Shown in pieces: positions 35,733-48,293 of a stretch of DNA of 64,000 nucleotides; position 1 is the stretch's first letter; every line of letters starts with the position of its first letter. The notes beneath the pieces are model-generated. The model worked only from the letters and a program-made list of their open reading frames with translations. It was not told the origin of the DNA and made no database searches. Source of the stretch: Reticulitermes lucifugus (taxonomy: Eukaryota > Arthropoda > Insecta > Blattodea > Rhinotermitidae); the NCBI GenBank assembly GCA_026260175.1, contig JAKCWW010000006.1, positions 165,068-229,067 on the forward strand, in the 5' to 3' direction. The position numbers and the translations under genes were made by a program.

Positions 35733-36400
35733 CTTGTGTTATTTAGGAATATGCATAATTGGTAAGGCTTATGAAACGTACCAGAAAGAGGCAAAAGTAT
35801 ATGGCATTACCTATGCTTAAATCATTAGTGCAGTCTTCGCCTTTTTCAAGAAATGTGTTTCAAAGCGGGCACATTCAGTGAAACTGTGATTTCTAAGTGT
35901 CCCCCAAGAGCTACGATGTACAAAATGGTTATCTTATTTGCGAACGCATGAAAATTAAATGACTTCGTGCAAAGAAGGCCTAGAAACATGGAAGTTAGTG
36001 GTAACATTTTTGTGTCTGACACTACTTACTGTGTCATAAAAAATGTTGAAATTAATGACGGCCATACTGCATACGAAAGTGAGAACGACGGAGATTTCAT
36101 AGCTCCACAGATAAAATAATCGTTCAGCATAATAGTGTATCAGTAGAAATGTTGTATTTGGAAAGCGTAGCTAGAGATGGAAGTTGTAAAACTTTGCAAT
36201 TGTTGTTTTATAGGAGATTTCACTGTATAAAATAAACTGCATAAAATATTTGTACACCTTTGGAGAAGGTCTTTCCAAAATTTTCTGTTTAATTTGACGC
36301 TTCCATCTTTATAGTCTCCATTCCGTTGTGCCTAAAATCAATAAAGGCAAAAATAGTGACTTGGAAATCTATTTGATTTATTTACACATTTAATAATGCT
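35733..36400. other. No recognised feature
   Basis: AT-rich, no open frame of note. Confidence 0.5.
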
Positions 36401-36456
36401 ACATGTTTCGGCTAATTACTTACAGCCTGAAGATGGCATGTAATTAACCAGAATAC
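36401..36456. repeat. Paired, degenerate hairpin modules
   Basis: ACATGTTTCGGCTAATTACT (minus-oriented half) is followed by CCTGAAGATGGCATGTAATT then AACCAGAATA (plus-oriented, degenerate). Together they form an imperfect inverted repeat. It lies directly upstream of the SINE-C body. Confidence 0.55.
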
Positions 36457-36467
36457 GTATCTTTATC

Positions 36468-36620
36468 GCCTCTAATAGAAATGAGTACCAGGAATATTTC
36501 CTGGGAGGTAAAGGCGGCCTGTGCATAGGACTGACAACCTTACCACCTTCATGTGCCGATTTTCTAGAAATTCAAGGAGCCCCAACCTCTCCTCAGGGCC
36601 TGTCCAGGCCTTTACAGGGA
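36468..36620 (+). mobile_element. SINE-C, copy 2, lacking its tRNA head
   Basis: CCTCTAATAGAAATGAGTAC, GACTGACAACCTTACCACCT and CTGTCCAGGCCTTTACAGG match the SINE-C body in order. Sequence upstream (paired module at 36401-36456) is unlike the tRNA-like head, so the copy is 5'-truncated or chimeric. Confidence 0.75.
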
Positions 36621-37262
36621 TTGCTTTGACGTATCTTCATCAATTGTGTTAGACTGAATGTTCCTGCCGTTAGACCCTTTCAGTTTTATTGACAGACTAA
36701 TACACTACCAAGGCATGATTTTCTGTTGTTTAAGTTCCCACCCATATTATGCTTGTGTATATGTATAGGGCTTAATCTTTGTTCAAAGCCACCCTACTGG
36801 TCGATACGTATGCCGTAACTTGCAGGAACACATGACAGGTGGGAGGACGTTGGGTGACCAGTACAAACATCGGAAAAAAACTGCTGCCCACAAATGCTTC
36901 ATATCATATAATTATGTACTTTGTCTCCCAGTAAATACTGCCATATTATGCATTGCCTTTGCGGTTTCTTTATTACGTAGAATTATTGAACTCTGCTGTA
37001 TTTTACTTCTCAGAAACTGATCCACTATTTGCATGTTTTACTGTCACCCTGCATTTCTACATAAATGAGTACATTGTAAGGGTGTCGAAAGGCACAATTA
37101 CAGTGCTGTATGTGCTCGTTAGTATCTGTGTAATGTAAACATGTTTTGTAAAACTGCATGTCAAGTTCCATGATCATATATCGGACCGTGTTGAGATTTG
37201 CAGCGTGCAGAATACTCGTATCAAAGAGATTATTTTACCGGAGATCCACATGTTTTATTGGG
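36621..37262. other. No recognised feature
   Basis: AT-rich with two frames of about 60 codons and no motif. Confidence 0.5.
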
Positions 37263-37266
37263 AAAA

Positions 37267-37499
37267 TTTCCCAAACTTTCCGTGGTTTATGACACGCCAT
37301 ATTACGTATAGGACATGCTAAATTCGCCATAAAATTAGGCAAGTTCTTCTTTTAGTTTTGGCAGTTCTCCATAGACATCCCCATAATTGAGTTGTCTACA
37401 GAGAACCATTAAAACTAAATATCAAAAAGCATCCAATTTCACGGCGAATTTAGCGTGTCGTAATGCGAAACACGGCGTGTAACAAAGTTGGGAAGGTTT
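37267..37499. mobile_element. Foldback/MITE-like inverted repeat, about 230 bp
   Basis: The left arm contains ATTTCCCAAACTTTCC, GACACGCC, GCTAAATTCGCCATAAAATT and TTTTAGTTTTGGCAGTTCTC. The right arm, read on the minus strand, gives CTTCCCAACTTT, ACACGCC, GCTAAATTCGCCGTGAAATT and TTTAGTTTTAATGGTTCTC. Arms of about 110 bases are imperfect, with a short centre near 37375-37395. No coding capacity. No target-site duplication was confirmed, so the superfamily is open. Confidence 0.75.
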
Positions 37500-39570
37500 A
37501 CCTTAACCTTTTGAGCAATCCACACGCCACTAAGTTGTTCTGTACTTGTAAATCATTAAGGCCTACTTGAAAATTAATTTCAGTGTAGTAGAAGAAACAC
37601 AATCTTGAAAGGAAGATTCCACTAGGAAAACCAAACCATAGATGGGAGCTTACTATTAAGATGAATTCTAAACAAACAGGGCATTCTATTCAATATATTT
37701 CTCTACCTTTATGAAAACCCAAGTTTTGTTATCTTACACCAATTTTTATACTATATTAGGCAACATGTCTAATGAGATAGTATAGAATCTCACGTGCGCA
37801 GGACAGTGAACGGATTGAAAATTAATTACTCCAAAATCTAATTTTCTTGCTCACGACATTTCTGTATTGGTCTGTGCCCTGATCCAGAAGTACGCCTATC
37901 CAATTCGTAATTTGAAAATAATTTACCACTCATCCCCTTCTTCCTTATTTTGACCTCTTTCTACCTACTAGTTGTAGGCATAGAAGTTTATTGTTACATC
38001 TGATTACAGTCAAGGACTCACACATACTCGGTAGGGCTATCTTGAACTAGGGATCGGCCCGTCGCAGGGACATTTACAACTCATTATCACAACTAAATAA
38101 AGCTTACATGATGACGGCTCTGACATGAGTCGCGCTTGACCCGCGATGAAAGTCAGTCTTGTGTTTTTATGCTTCTTAACAATAATTGCTGCTATGGAGA
38201 AGTCAGACTGGTGTATAAATGGTGACAGCTGAATATCGTAATATATCCTATCTGAGCTGCACTTCACGATATAAAGACTTACGCTTCTTTTATTTACAAA
38301 ATATTACATAATCATAATCCTCAATCCATGCTCTGCCACTCTTGCTACGTGCTTGGGGTTTGAATGCGTGCTTTGGCAAATCCTTTCTTTGGCCTAGCAG
38401 CTATAGGATCCTGTAGGTTACCCTTAATGTTTCGTTACACAGATATGACTATTTTAGGTAGTGTTTTTTCAGCTGTTCATAATTTTTCACTACTCTTACT
38501 ATTCTATGATTGTCATGGCCACATGTGCGGACAGGGAGGAGTTCCCGAAGATTGTGTGAAGTACAGAAGCTGGTATATGGCACAGCTTACCTACAGTTCT
38601 TTGTCATGTTATGTATGTAATGAAAGTAGTAATAAAGCTCTCTCCTTTAAAAAAATATATGACTATTACATTTCAGTTGCTGATTCAGGTTTGGAAGGAA
38701 AGAAATTCTGGAATATATGTGAGTTTTAAAGAGATTTAATATCAGTAAAGACGATTGTATTTACGGTCTTCAAGAATAAAGTATCTCATTTCAGGAACAA
38801 AAATGTTTCGGTATTATTAAAACACAAGTTTTATATATACGGATAATATACGGATAAAGTAAAAATTCTGGCGTGTTAGCTGGGTTACTGCCTCATTTTA
38901 AGTATGGATGTTGACTGTGATGCCATCTCATAAATAGCATTAAAAAGGCGCGGCCTAATAGCTGACAGACGCAAGAACAGACGGACATGCCGTCTCGTAA
39001 ACTTTCGGAAGGAAGTCTAATAGCTTTATTTACATTGGCTGTAATAAAAAGAGGAAGAGTTTTCGTACTCTCAGACATGAGGCTATTATATTTTCACATG
39101 CTACAAACAACACGGTAGCTAACATTCCGCTACCCATATGATTACAGACGTAAATTGAGCGTTGCTTTGTTCTGTATCCAATCAAGTAACACCGTGGAAC
39201 AGATTATAATTCCTCAGATAGTCTAGGAACTCGACACAATTTCATCTAACACGATGGTTCTTTACCCTGTCCATACAGCCGGCCACTTCTCCAAACTGAG
39301 CCAAATTAATCCAGTTCACAGATTCATATTCTTAAGATTTCAACAATGACACACATGATCTGCCGATCCTGAAAGTTTTAAAACTTAAGTTCCGGTGATA
39401 CCAACATGGCTGACGCACATATGTATAAAATGAGAGAGACGCTAGCGCCTCTTGCGGTATCCCGTGAACACAGAGACACGCGAGTATTTATCAGTGCGAT
39501 ATATGAGGTCCTGACAGAGATGCTGATGAAGGGTTACGTCTTCTGTAACACGATGCCGTGTGAACTGAGA
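37500..39570. other. No gene recognised
   Basis: AT-rich. The longest frame (38364-38729, 121 codons) has no recognised motif. Confidence 0.5.
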
Positions 39571-39574
39571 AATA

Positions 39575-39720
39575 GTTACTGTCGTTACGGAGGAGCTCAC
39601 TGTTTCCATCTTCAGGATCTTGAACTGCTCAGATAATGACATTAAAGGTAGCAAGCTCCTTCTTAGACCACTTAGACCCTGAGTATGAGAGCAGTAAGCT
39701 CCTTCGTAGCGTGCATAACC
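39575..39720. repeat. Foldback-F: GGAGGA-family inverted repeat, mid-size interior
   Basis: The left arm GTTACTGTCGTTACGGAGGA...TTTCCATCTTCAGG (39575-39616) pairs with the right arm 39677-39720, whose minus strand reads GGTTATGCACGCTACGAAGG then AGCTTACTGC. About 60 bases lie between. A 136-codon minus-strand frame (39442-39852) spans it, including YARYEGAYCSHTQGL and FKILKMETVSSSVTT, which are the two arms in translation. It is therefore not a gene. Confidence 0.6.
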
Positions 39721-39724
39721 ATTT

Positions 39725-41699
39725 ACCAGTCGACACAGTGCCATATCCCAGATGGCTTGCATGGTCATAGTGATCAAACTTGCCTTAATATTGATAACTT
39801 CACCAAAGCTATTCGAAAGAGAAACAGAATCAGAAAGCAACTGTGCAAGCACTTATGTGGACAGTGTGCAGTGCTGTATGGATGGCACCTTTCATGTCCT
39901 GTTAATTTAGTTGTGAATCACACTCTATTTCCACAAAGTTAGGCCTAATATTATTTACAATGTACACTTGGCATCTCTTGATGTGTTCTGACCAGAATTT
40001 GTTGTACAGTTTTATTTTCCCCTATACAAGACACTTGTGTCTCCCTTGTCCCTCGTCTTGACTTAACAGCATTAACAATATCGGGCAAATAATTCCTCGT
40101 AATGTTATTTTCTCTAGTACATATTTTCACTTCTAGTAGGTCTAAATATTCCCCATAGTTCTCTCTTTTCTATTCTTCGGTATATATTTATGTTGAAGTG
40201 AGAGATTAAGTTCCAATCCTGTAAAAACATCAGTTAAAAATTAGTCTGAGCGTCACAATTTTAGAGAGAACACAGCAGATAGAAGATTTATTCCTCCAGG
40301 CCAAATGGCACATCGGTTGCATCATTTGGTCAGTGAAGCAATTTTTTGCCACTAAAAACCTGGCTGTAGTTCCCACATTCTTTATCCGCCAGAATTGGCA
40401 CTTTGTGATTTCCTCTTTTTTCCGAGAATAAATTCCCAGCTGATAAGGCATCGTTTCCAGGTTGTCACTGAAATTCAGAAAAAATCGCTGGCCGTCTTAC
40501 AAACGATTCCGAAAAGTAAATTCCAGCGGTGCTTGCAGCCGTGGCAGAAGGGCTGGACCTGTTGCATAAAGGCGGAAGGGGGCAATTTGCAGTGCAAAAC
40601 GACGACCACTAGCAAAATAAGCATACATTTCGTTGTAGACTTAGTCCGCTAAATTTTAGATACGCCCTCTTCTAATTCATAACAGCTAATAATAATTTCC
40701 TGCACAGCGCCTCCGTGAATCGAACTTACGCCGTCAGCCCAACTAGGCGTGAGGAGGATCTTACATCGTCTGAAGTCGGCACTAGCAAATTTTGTCGCCT
40801 TGTGTCCCTTTCAAGAAGTGGAATGAAATCTGATAATTTATGGTTACTGATTCAATCAACAGTTCATAAAATTCGGTTATATGTTTGGACCTAAACCTTG
40901 GAAAATTTATTTTTAAAGGATGTTCTTTGTTGTTCTTCAATCGAAGTCCAATTTTCGCTGGTGGTCATTCATGCCTGTACTTAGCTTGGGACGCGACCGT
41001 TCTATGTATAATAAGTGGGAAAGGCATCGGATAACACACACACTGTGGAATTCTCTCACAATGGACAAGTGATGGAGGGAGTTGTTGACAGTGTCCTCCT
41101 GTACTATAAAATATTGATTGCGCGTAAAGAGCATAAATTTTTCAATAAAACAGAAGCTCACAATAAGTAACTCACTAAGTTCCTTGGAAGTACAAAGCCT
41201 GCCACGACAGGAAACTGACCAATATTTAAAACTCAGAACTGCCACATCCTGTGCTGTGATCTGAATGAATATTTAATCGAGTATATGACGTCATGGTTAT
41301 TAGAACGAGTATCTTATCACTTAATTTTTTTCCGAATTTTAATATTATTTCTGAGTAGCCGACACGAATAAAGAACTATATTATGGTTCGAGAATTCGTA
41401 AGAATTACTTTACGTCACAAATTTAAGTTACGTAATTTACCACGAAATTTCATGTTTGAAAAGTCTCACTCTCTGTTCCTGCAACAAAATTTATACTGTC
41501 TTCTGTGTGATATTATTCCGCTTAAATTTGTTGTTTTACACCCGCATTTTAATACAAATAAATTATTTTCGCATAAAGAAAATTATTTGTTACGGACTTG
41601 CAGATCCTTTTTATCGAATTTATTCATAAATATTCAAATATATTTAATAAAAAGCTATAATTTTACGTGTTCTCTTATATGGGTACGAAATGTTTTGTT
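39725..41699. other. No gene recognised
   Basis: AT-rich with short frames only. A reversed B-box-like string (GTGAATCGAAC near 40713) has no A box. A 133-codon frame at 41383-41784 runs into the LINE-B fragment and is not a gene. Confidence 0.5.
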
Positions 41700-42040
41700 A
41701 TTACGGAAAGACATAAGATTCAGCGTATTTGAAAAGAGCGTGCTGACGAAAATATCTGAGCCCATAATGGAGGACGTAATGTGAGGATTGAAATAATTTT
41801 ACAATAACGGGCTTTATAAATTTACTTTTCACCCAAATATTATTACAGTGATCAAATAAGGGGGATGAAATGGACAAGGCATGCAGCAAGAATGGGAGAG
41901 AAGAGAAATATGGAGAAATCTAGGAGACCTAGACATAGATGAGAGTGTAATACTGAAATTGATTTTAAGGAAAAAGGAAAACAGAGTGCTGACTGTACAC
42001 ATCTGGCTCAAGATAGTAAGAAGTTGCGAGGTCTTGTTTA
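41700..42040 (+). mobile_element. LINE-B C-terminal coding remnant, copy 5
   Basis: The longest LINE-B piece here. Broken frames read FSVFEKSVLTKISEPIMEDV, then GQGMQQEWERREIW, RRPRHR, and THLAQDSKKLRGLVYF. These follow the order of the LINE C-terminus (VFExxVLRKIxG, WAGHVARMxExR, GRPRxRW, WIxLAQDRDxWRxLV). Several stops and frame changes make it a pseudogene. Confidence 0.7.
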
Positions 42041-42279
42041 TTTTTTAATTTGCATTTTATTTAAAGACGCCGTCTTTAACGCGGACTGCAGTGTTCTATA
42101 ACTGATACTTAAGTTTAGAGCCTTAAATAAAGTGTTTGTGGCATAATTTATGACATTAGCTCACAATTTGCCGGTATTGACTGAATAAAAGCAAGATAAA
42201 CATCAGTCGTGTTGGTCGGTGCCCCAGATGAATTTCGAACTGAACACGTAAACCTTGCTGCTTAAGCCTATCAGACATG

Positions 42280-42345
42280 TTCTGAACATGGCTGAGCAAC
42301 TACTAGCTTCTCAAGGACTCCACTCCATTGTGTTAGAACTGTATC
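42280..42345 (+). mobile_element. LINE-B 3' untranslated fragment
   Basis: ATGGCTGAGCAACTACTAGC then TTCTCAAGGACTCCACTCCA corresponds to the post-coding part of LINE-B (compare 11806-11850). It lies about 240 bases beyond copy 5 with unrelated sequence between, so it may be the same insertion interrupted or a separate one. Confidence 0.6.
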
Positions 42346-42349
42346 ATTA

Positions 42350-43255
42350 TGTGAATTCCAGAGCAGCCAGCACAGTGAACGACTTGAATCTAATCCCACA
42401 CTATAGCAAGAATATTCTCATGAAGCCTGTTTCTTTAGTCTGATTCAGTAAACATGTTAAGTGTTTTTACTTGCATCATTAAACTCGTAACAACTGTCTA
42501 ATTTATCTATTAGCTTGCATGACTCGTTTTACTTCAACCCAGAGATGCATGCAAATAGCTTCAGATAGACTCAGCCTATTAGTACTTGGCTTCTCGAACT
42601 TTTTACTATAAAAGTCTTATTTTGTGGAAGACATAAACCTACCTCATTAAGTTGTAGATTTCTTTTCTCTAAGGAAATAAAATATATACTACCTAAATCA
42701 AGATCGCTCTCTTGTGGCATTGGTAGCCCTAAGTCTCTATTATCACTAATACATATTTGGACTTTTTCCATTGTCACACCACAACATTCTGTAGCCTGTT
42801 ACATAGGCCCAAATACGTATTTCTCAGGAACCTCCTGCTACTGCATTCCACGTAGCTGAGTGACACTCCTTGTAAGACTAGATAGCTACCAAAGCTTCTG
42901 ATGAAACTGATTCCTCAGGCTTGAAGGCAAAATACTGTCTCACCGTCTTGAAAATCTCAAATCTTACATCCTTCTTCTAAGTTTCATATACAGAAGACAC
43001 TGATATTGATTCATGTGATTGTAAATTTATTGATTGATACAAGGTTAAGCATTATTGAATTTATGGCCTTGACATGCAGGCTTAAAGCCAATATTGAAAC
43101 ACATGGAAAGAGAATGGTATTTAGACAAATGTCAAATGTAGGAATAAGCATTGCAGACATATTACTTTAATTTGTTTTAATATTATACTAACATCTGCTT
43201 TTCGGACCCCGAAGTTAACCCCTCACTTAAGATTTATTGAATACAATATCGTGTA
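42350..43255. other. No recognised feature
   Basis: AT-rich, frames of 68 codons or fewer. Confidence 0.5.
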
Positions 43256-43314
43256 AATTCCTCATCTGTTTATACCGTTTTGTTAATATAAAAAAATGGT
43301 AAACAGATGAGGAG
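43256..43314. repeat. Inverted repeat, about 22-bp arms
   Basis: TCCTCATCTGTTTATACC and GGTAAACAGATGAGGA pair with a TA bulge and one G/A mismatch, around an AT-rich loop. Possible foldback remnant. Confidence 0.75.
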
Positions 43315-43624
43315 CTCTAAGGGAAGATTTACTTTCAGAGTCGTAGTCGTAGATGTGAAGGTAATATTAAAACGAATGTGTAGAAATTGGTCTATTGGTG
43401 CTGACTAGACGTAACTGGTGTTGTCAATAATTTTGAAAGCTTCGGGTTTTATAAGAGGAATATTTTGACTTGCTAAAGGACTAATAGTTTTCCAAGAAAG
43501 ATTTCTTCCAGAGAGTTGTTTGTACAGGTTAATATGAATAGACTCAAAAACATTTGGTCAATTGTGATACTGACAGTATCCGTGCGTTTTGAATTACGTA
43601 AATACGTATAGATAACAACAATAA

Positions 43625-43814
43625 TTTTATTCAATTCTTTATTATTAATATGCTGGCAAAGCAGACATAAGACCAATTACAGAGACAGGACAGGAAATAT
43701 ACAAAATATCGAATAAAGAAATAAAAACGAAGACCAAAGAAATAATCAGAAAAAAAATCGCATCTGATATACTTATTAAAGTAACAATATTAAGAAAAAT
43801 AACTTGTTACTGAA

Positions 43815-43816
<2 letters not shown>
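43625..43816 (-). mobile_element. LINE-A 3' terminus, copy 4
   Basis: On the minus strand: TAATTGGTCTTATGTCTGCT, then TTGCCAGCATATTAATAATA and AAGAATTGAATAAAATT, matching the LINE-A end. Upstream sequence up to the (TAA)8 at 43817-43840 is unassigned and may belong to the same copy. Confidence 0.6.

Positions 43817-43840
<24 letters not shown>
43817..43840. repeat. (TAA)8 microsatellite
   Basis: Eight TAA units on the 5' side of the LINE-A fragment. Confidence 0.9.
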
Positions 43841-43846
<6 letters not shown>

Positions 43847-43990
43847 TTCTTAGGGTAAAAACTTTGAAACGAAGCTAACGGATCGACTTTACTTGACCAT
43901 GAGATGTAAGTTCTTCCGTGCAAGCTCCGGAAATTCGGGTTTCAAGGTTCCTAACCTAGCACAGCGTTACCTAATATGTAGTCATTTTGC

Positions 43991-44055
43991 AGGCCATAAA
44001 GCTATATTGGAAGTGAAAGTATAACTCCATGCATTCTTAACCTCGGCATTAGGTA
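43991..44055 (-). repeat. Repeat-P, copy 3 (partial)
   Basis: AGGCCATAAAGC, then ATAACTCCATGCATTCTTAA and CCTCGGCATTAGG align with the left half of the copy at 2495-2660. The minus frame reads LPNAEVKNAWSYTF, the same type of repeat-derived string. Confidence 0.6.
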
Positions 44056-44059
44056 AATG

Positions 44060-44970
44060 TGACTGATCAGACGATTCTTCATTCATTCTTCTCGTCAAGC
44101 ATTCGACGTACTTATCATAATCTCCCGTCTCCCTACATAGCTGTATATAACTTAACCTAGTCTTTACTTTAGACATTATCTAGGCTAGTATGACATGGTT
44201 AGCCTGTTCACTTAATGTCAGAATTATGGGTGCTGACTTTGTTATTTCAAAACTTATTTCTTTCGCAGAGCTTAATATGATCAAATTTGGAAATGAGTAA
44301 AAATAAGCCACAGCAAGTTCAAAATTTCTGTTAGGAAACCCTCATTTCCTCATGTACGATGGAATTAGAATATATACATTTTAAAGCAACAGACTTATAG
44401 GTTAATAGTTACAGGAAATGCATAAAGTTTTATGAAGTTCCTGAGTTTAAAAGAAAAAAAGGCAGTAAAATGATATGTCATATTCAAATGTAGTTTAAGT
44501 TCTTAAATACATGTTAACGATTTTAGGTCTGTACATTCAATATTAAACACAGTTCGATCTTTTCTTGTGCTCTTCACCAAAGAATATTAAAACTTCAGTA
44601 ATAACGCAAATTTCCTACAACGGTATAGAGGTGATGGTGAAATATTAATGGTGCATTATCCACAAGATGCGACTTCGTTTTTCAAGTAGTTAGATTTACG
44701 TCATCGCTCTATCTGTAAATTATGCAGAAGTTTCTTTTAAACTTCCCAGTCATTTTCCAGCGAACTTTACTGTTGCCGATTTATGAATGTCAGTTCTGAT
44801 TAGATTCATTTGGAACTAAAATTGTTGTTAATACACAGATATTTCTTGGTTACACAGACCGCCGAGTACCAACTTAGCGGAATAATTTCCTGCTCATTAC
44901 CATTTCTTGGGTTTGTAAGTTATATTGCTGGCATTTTTAGGTATTATTTAAAGAAGCTGTCAACTGCTAA
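44060..44970. other. No recognised feature
   Basis: AT-rich, no motif in short frames. Confidence 0.5.
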
Positions 44971-44974
44971 AATT

Positions 44975-45170
44975 ACACAGAGGCGGTGGTGGATGATAAA
45001 TAATTATGGAGCAGTGGCGCAATGACACTGACAGAGGCAACCGAAGTACTCGGAGAAAGAACTGGCCCAGTGCTATCTGTCATCCACAGATTCCACATAG
45101 ACTGGCCTAATTTTGGAGGGGACTTCCGCGGTTAAATCCCGGCTACTAACCGACTGAGCCACTGCAGAGC
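44975..45170 (-). mobile_element. SINE-D: tRNA-related SINE
   Basis: On the minus strand GCAGTGGCTCAGTCGGTTAG contains a near-consensus A box (TGGCTCAGTCG, 45151-45161). A GC-rich body with GATGACAGATAGCACTGGGC and CGAGTACTTCGGTTGCCTCT follows, ending near ATAATTATTTATCATCC. The B box is poor and appears in reversed orientation (GGTTAAATCCC on the plus strand), so the head may be rearranged. Confidence 0.5.
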
Positions 45171-45175
45171 CCTTC

Positions 45176-48100
45176 GACTTCTCATTACAATTGTTCCTAT
45201 CATGCGTCCAAGGGTTAATTTAAGTAACAGAAATATGCAAAGGACAATTATATAAAAGTTTCTAACCTTTTCTTTATTTAGGGCCTTAAATGGAATTTCT
45301 AAATACGACGGTCTAAGTCGTCCAGAAATTACTAATTCTCTGATGAAATTCCAGTAAAATGTTACTAAAATAAAGTTTATTATTCGTTCTTTCAAGCAGT
45401 TTTGTGCGAAATATTACGAAAATAATTACGGTATTTTAAAATTATATGAAATAAGTGTCTGTGCAACTATATTGAAAATATTATGATAAAAATAAAAAAC
45501 GATTGCAGAAAGGCAGTTTTGATGTGACACTAATTTAAGAGATAGTGTAATATTTTATTATTTATAGGGATTTATTATTTTAACTAGTTAAGCAATTTAT
45601 TTCAGTATCGTTTATGTAAGGTCTACAAGTATGTTAATGGTATTAATTTGTTATGCGAAAATATAACTACCGTAAAGTAGAACACAAAAACTCTATTAGA
45701 TGCTGCTGAAAGATTTGTCTTGAAATAAGTGCAAACAAAATTAAATATATGTATATATCTCGTCACATTATATTGACTGTGGAATAAGGAACAGACTGTA
45801 TTCGGAAAATTCTTGTTTTTGCTCTGTACATGTAAGTTTTGCATCAGCAGTTTATTGCAGTATGTCGCGAAGGGCCTGAACACGTTTCTCTTCCAGACAG
45901 ATTTCCATGTAACACAACTACTTGCTTCTAGTTAAAATCCGTTGAACAGTTCTTACCTCACGTATTTTAAACCAGAACAAAACCAGACATGCACGCCACG
46001 TATGTACAGTAAGTATTTCTAACAACCTATATGATTTCAGTTTTGTTTATTTCTGTATTTCGTTCTTTCCTTCCTTCTTTCTTTTTTTTAGGTTTTCCTT
46101 AGGTTTTCTACTATCTACTTCATTACTATAGAATTCTCTCCGATTTATTCAATGACCGAGAAGAATTCTCTTCTGTAATTTAGAAGAATATTGCTTTGAA
46201 GTGAGCAACAGAAAACATAAAACGGAAAATAATTAAGTTAGTATTAAATAAAAACATTGAAATAGATTATATTCTATTTTACTCATGCCTTCGTTCCCAT
46301 TCTTTTTTGAGTTAAACACTTTTGTTCTTACGATTGAAAAAATTCACACCAAGCATGCTACACTGTTAGACTAAGTTTACAGTACAGCTGGAATTTCGTA
46401 GTTTGGCACATATACAATTTCAGCGCCAGTTGCAAGGAACCGTTTTAATTAAGTAGATCCAGTAGGCCTGGTAAAGTTCACCTCTGTAACAACTCATGAA
46501 GTTACACTTCCCCCTTGGACTTGTAAATTATGCGATTATAAAATTATTTACATATTAGAACGGCTAACATAACTAACTACAGTTAAATGCAAGTCTCTGG
46601 TACTTTTCTGAGGGCTGCAACTTTCAAACATTCCTTCCTTTAACACCTAGAACAGTTCCCACATCAAAAAAACACTGTCCATTTGAACCAAAAGGAGTCG
46701 TTTAATGTTTTACAGGGAAACAATCCGTGTTTGCTGTGAGAATAATAGGAAACATAAGAGCGTTAAATGAAGAAATGTTACGGTCAGTGGTACATATAGT
46801 TACCACGGGGCTTTAGATGGCTGAGTGAAAGTCAGCTGGCAGCTTCTAAACTGCTTGCTAGGACACACTCCCTTCTTCCAAAGAAATTTTAAGTTATATC
46901 TAAGATCTGTGGCCGGTTTTTCCTGAGCTGTGCTCTGCTCTTGTTTCCACCACTCAGTTCATATTTTCTTTTAAGTCATAAATGCTTTTCATCGGACTTC
47001 TGTTATAGAAACAACACCTTGCAAATCGACATTCATTTGAGGTCACACCTTAAGGGACCACGCTAAAAATATTTCACCTGGTGAAAACAGTTCACACCCT
47101 CCCACCTAGTTTCTTAAGATTACTTTTAATATTATTCTTATATTTGGGCCTTATTATCCCAAGTAGGCCTATGTTCTCTTTCCTTTGAATTTTGCCGTTT
47201 CAGTTTTTTGTTTGTCCCCTGTTTTTTTTCTACCATAAATGAAAGATTTTATACAAAAGGTGGGCTTAATTTGTTTTTGTTTGACATATTTATTTCAAAT
47301 AATAAAAATAAAATAAAGCCACAATTTCTCCCTACACGCCGTCGATTCTAATAAGATAACTTACATGTAGGCAAGTTATTAAGGTTCTTTCAAAAAGGGA
47401 AGGCATCCGAAGAAAGAAAATCGATAACTTATTTGCTAAAACTTTTTTTAAACATGTTCCATATCACTGCTTTCCATTTCCCAAGAATCAATTTTCTTGT
47501 TCTTATACAATGTGAGTGGTTTTGCTGAGAAGTAGAATCAACATACTGACATTGCCTACATTATAGGACTCAATTTTCTACAGCTAGTTGCTTCCTATAA
47601 CTTGGTTATGAAGGAGAAGAATGACGTTTTCGAGTTTAGGGGTGAAGAGTCGTGGAGACGGAGGGTTGGGGTAATTTAGTAGCGGTTGCTGCCACTCATT
47701 ACATCGCTGTGAGCACGCAACTCCATATGCAGTGCTGCCACCTTATATAATAACATTACATTGCAGGTGGTGGTTTCTGGTACTATGCTTAAATAAATTT
47801 AGGTCTAGACATTAAGAGAAAGGGTAAAGGAGGTTATTAAGTGAGAAGTCAAATTGGGGTTACACAGTAAAGCACTGAGTTAGACGAACATTAAGAAACA
47901 AGACACAGAAAGAGAGAGAGAGAGAGAGAAAAATGAAGAGAAAGACGTTTACGTGTAAAAGAGATTGATGGGTGTTGGAAGGGGGTCAAGTGGCATATTG
48001 ATTTAATTCTAAGATGAAATCGTCATATAAGTTAATTTTAAACACCTCGTGCACGTGATAACATTACTGGATATATAAAAAAAGAAAAAGTGTAACGACT

Positions 48101-48266
48101 CTTTACACACTTGGTTACTCTATGTTCGCTGCTTAATACAGCAATGGTGTAGGCTGTGAAGTACCATATTGATGCAGTTTGGAAAAATAATCTTCTTTAT
48201 GGCGAATTAGTATGATTTCCTTCTATTCGTTTTTTCATATTCTGGAACGTAGGTTAGAAACATGTC
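45176..48266. other. No gene recognised
   Basis: Long AT-rich stretch, frames of 87 codons or fewer. A (GA)n tract lies at 47910-47929. Confidence 0.5.
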
Positions 48267-48293
48267 CTTCCACTTCCACTTCCACTTCCACTT
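48267..48293. repeat. (CTTCCA)n microsatellite
   Basis: About four and a half hexamer units. Confidence 0.95.

Noticed and set aside
38364-38729. 121-codon plus-strand open frame with hydrophobic stretches
   Set aside because: No signal of a real protein family. Hydrophobic runs are expected from AT-rich DNA.
39442-39852. 136-codon minus-strand open frame
   Set aside because: It spans both arms of a GGAGGA-type foldback, and its recognisable strings are the arms in translation.
40705-40770. tRNA-like string near GTGAATCGAACTTACG
   Set aside because: Degenerate and unpaired. Could be a dead SINE head but cannot be supported.
41383-41784. 133-codon plus-strand open frame
   Set aside because: AT-rich, and its last part is the LINE-B C-terminal remnant; not a host gene.
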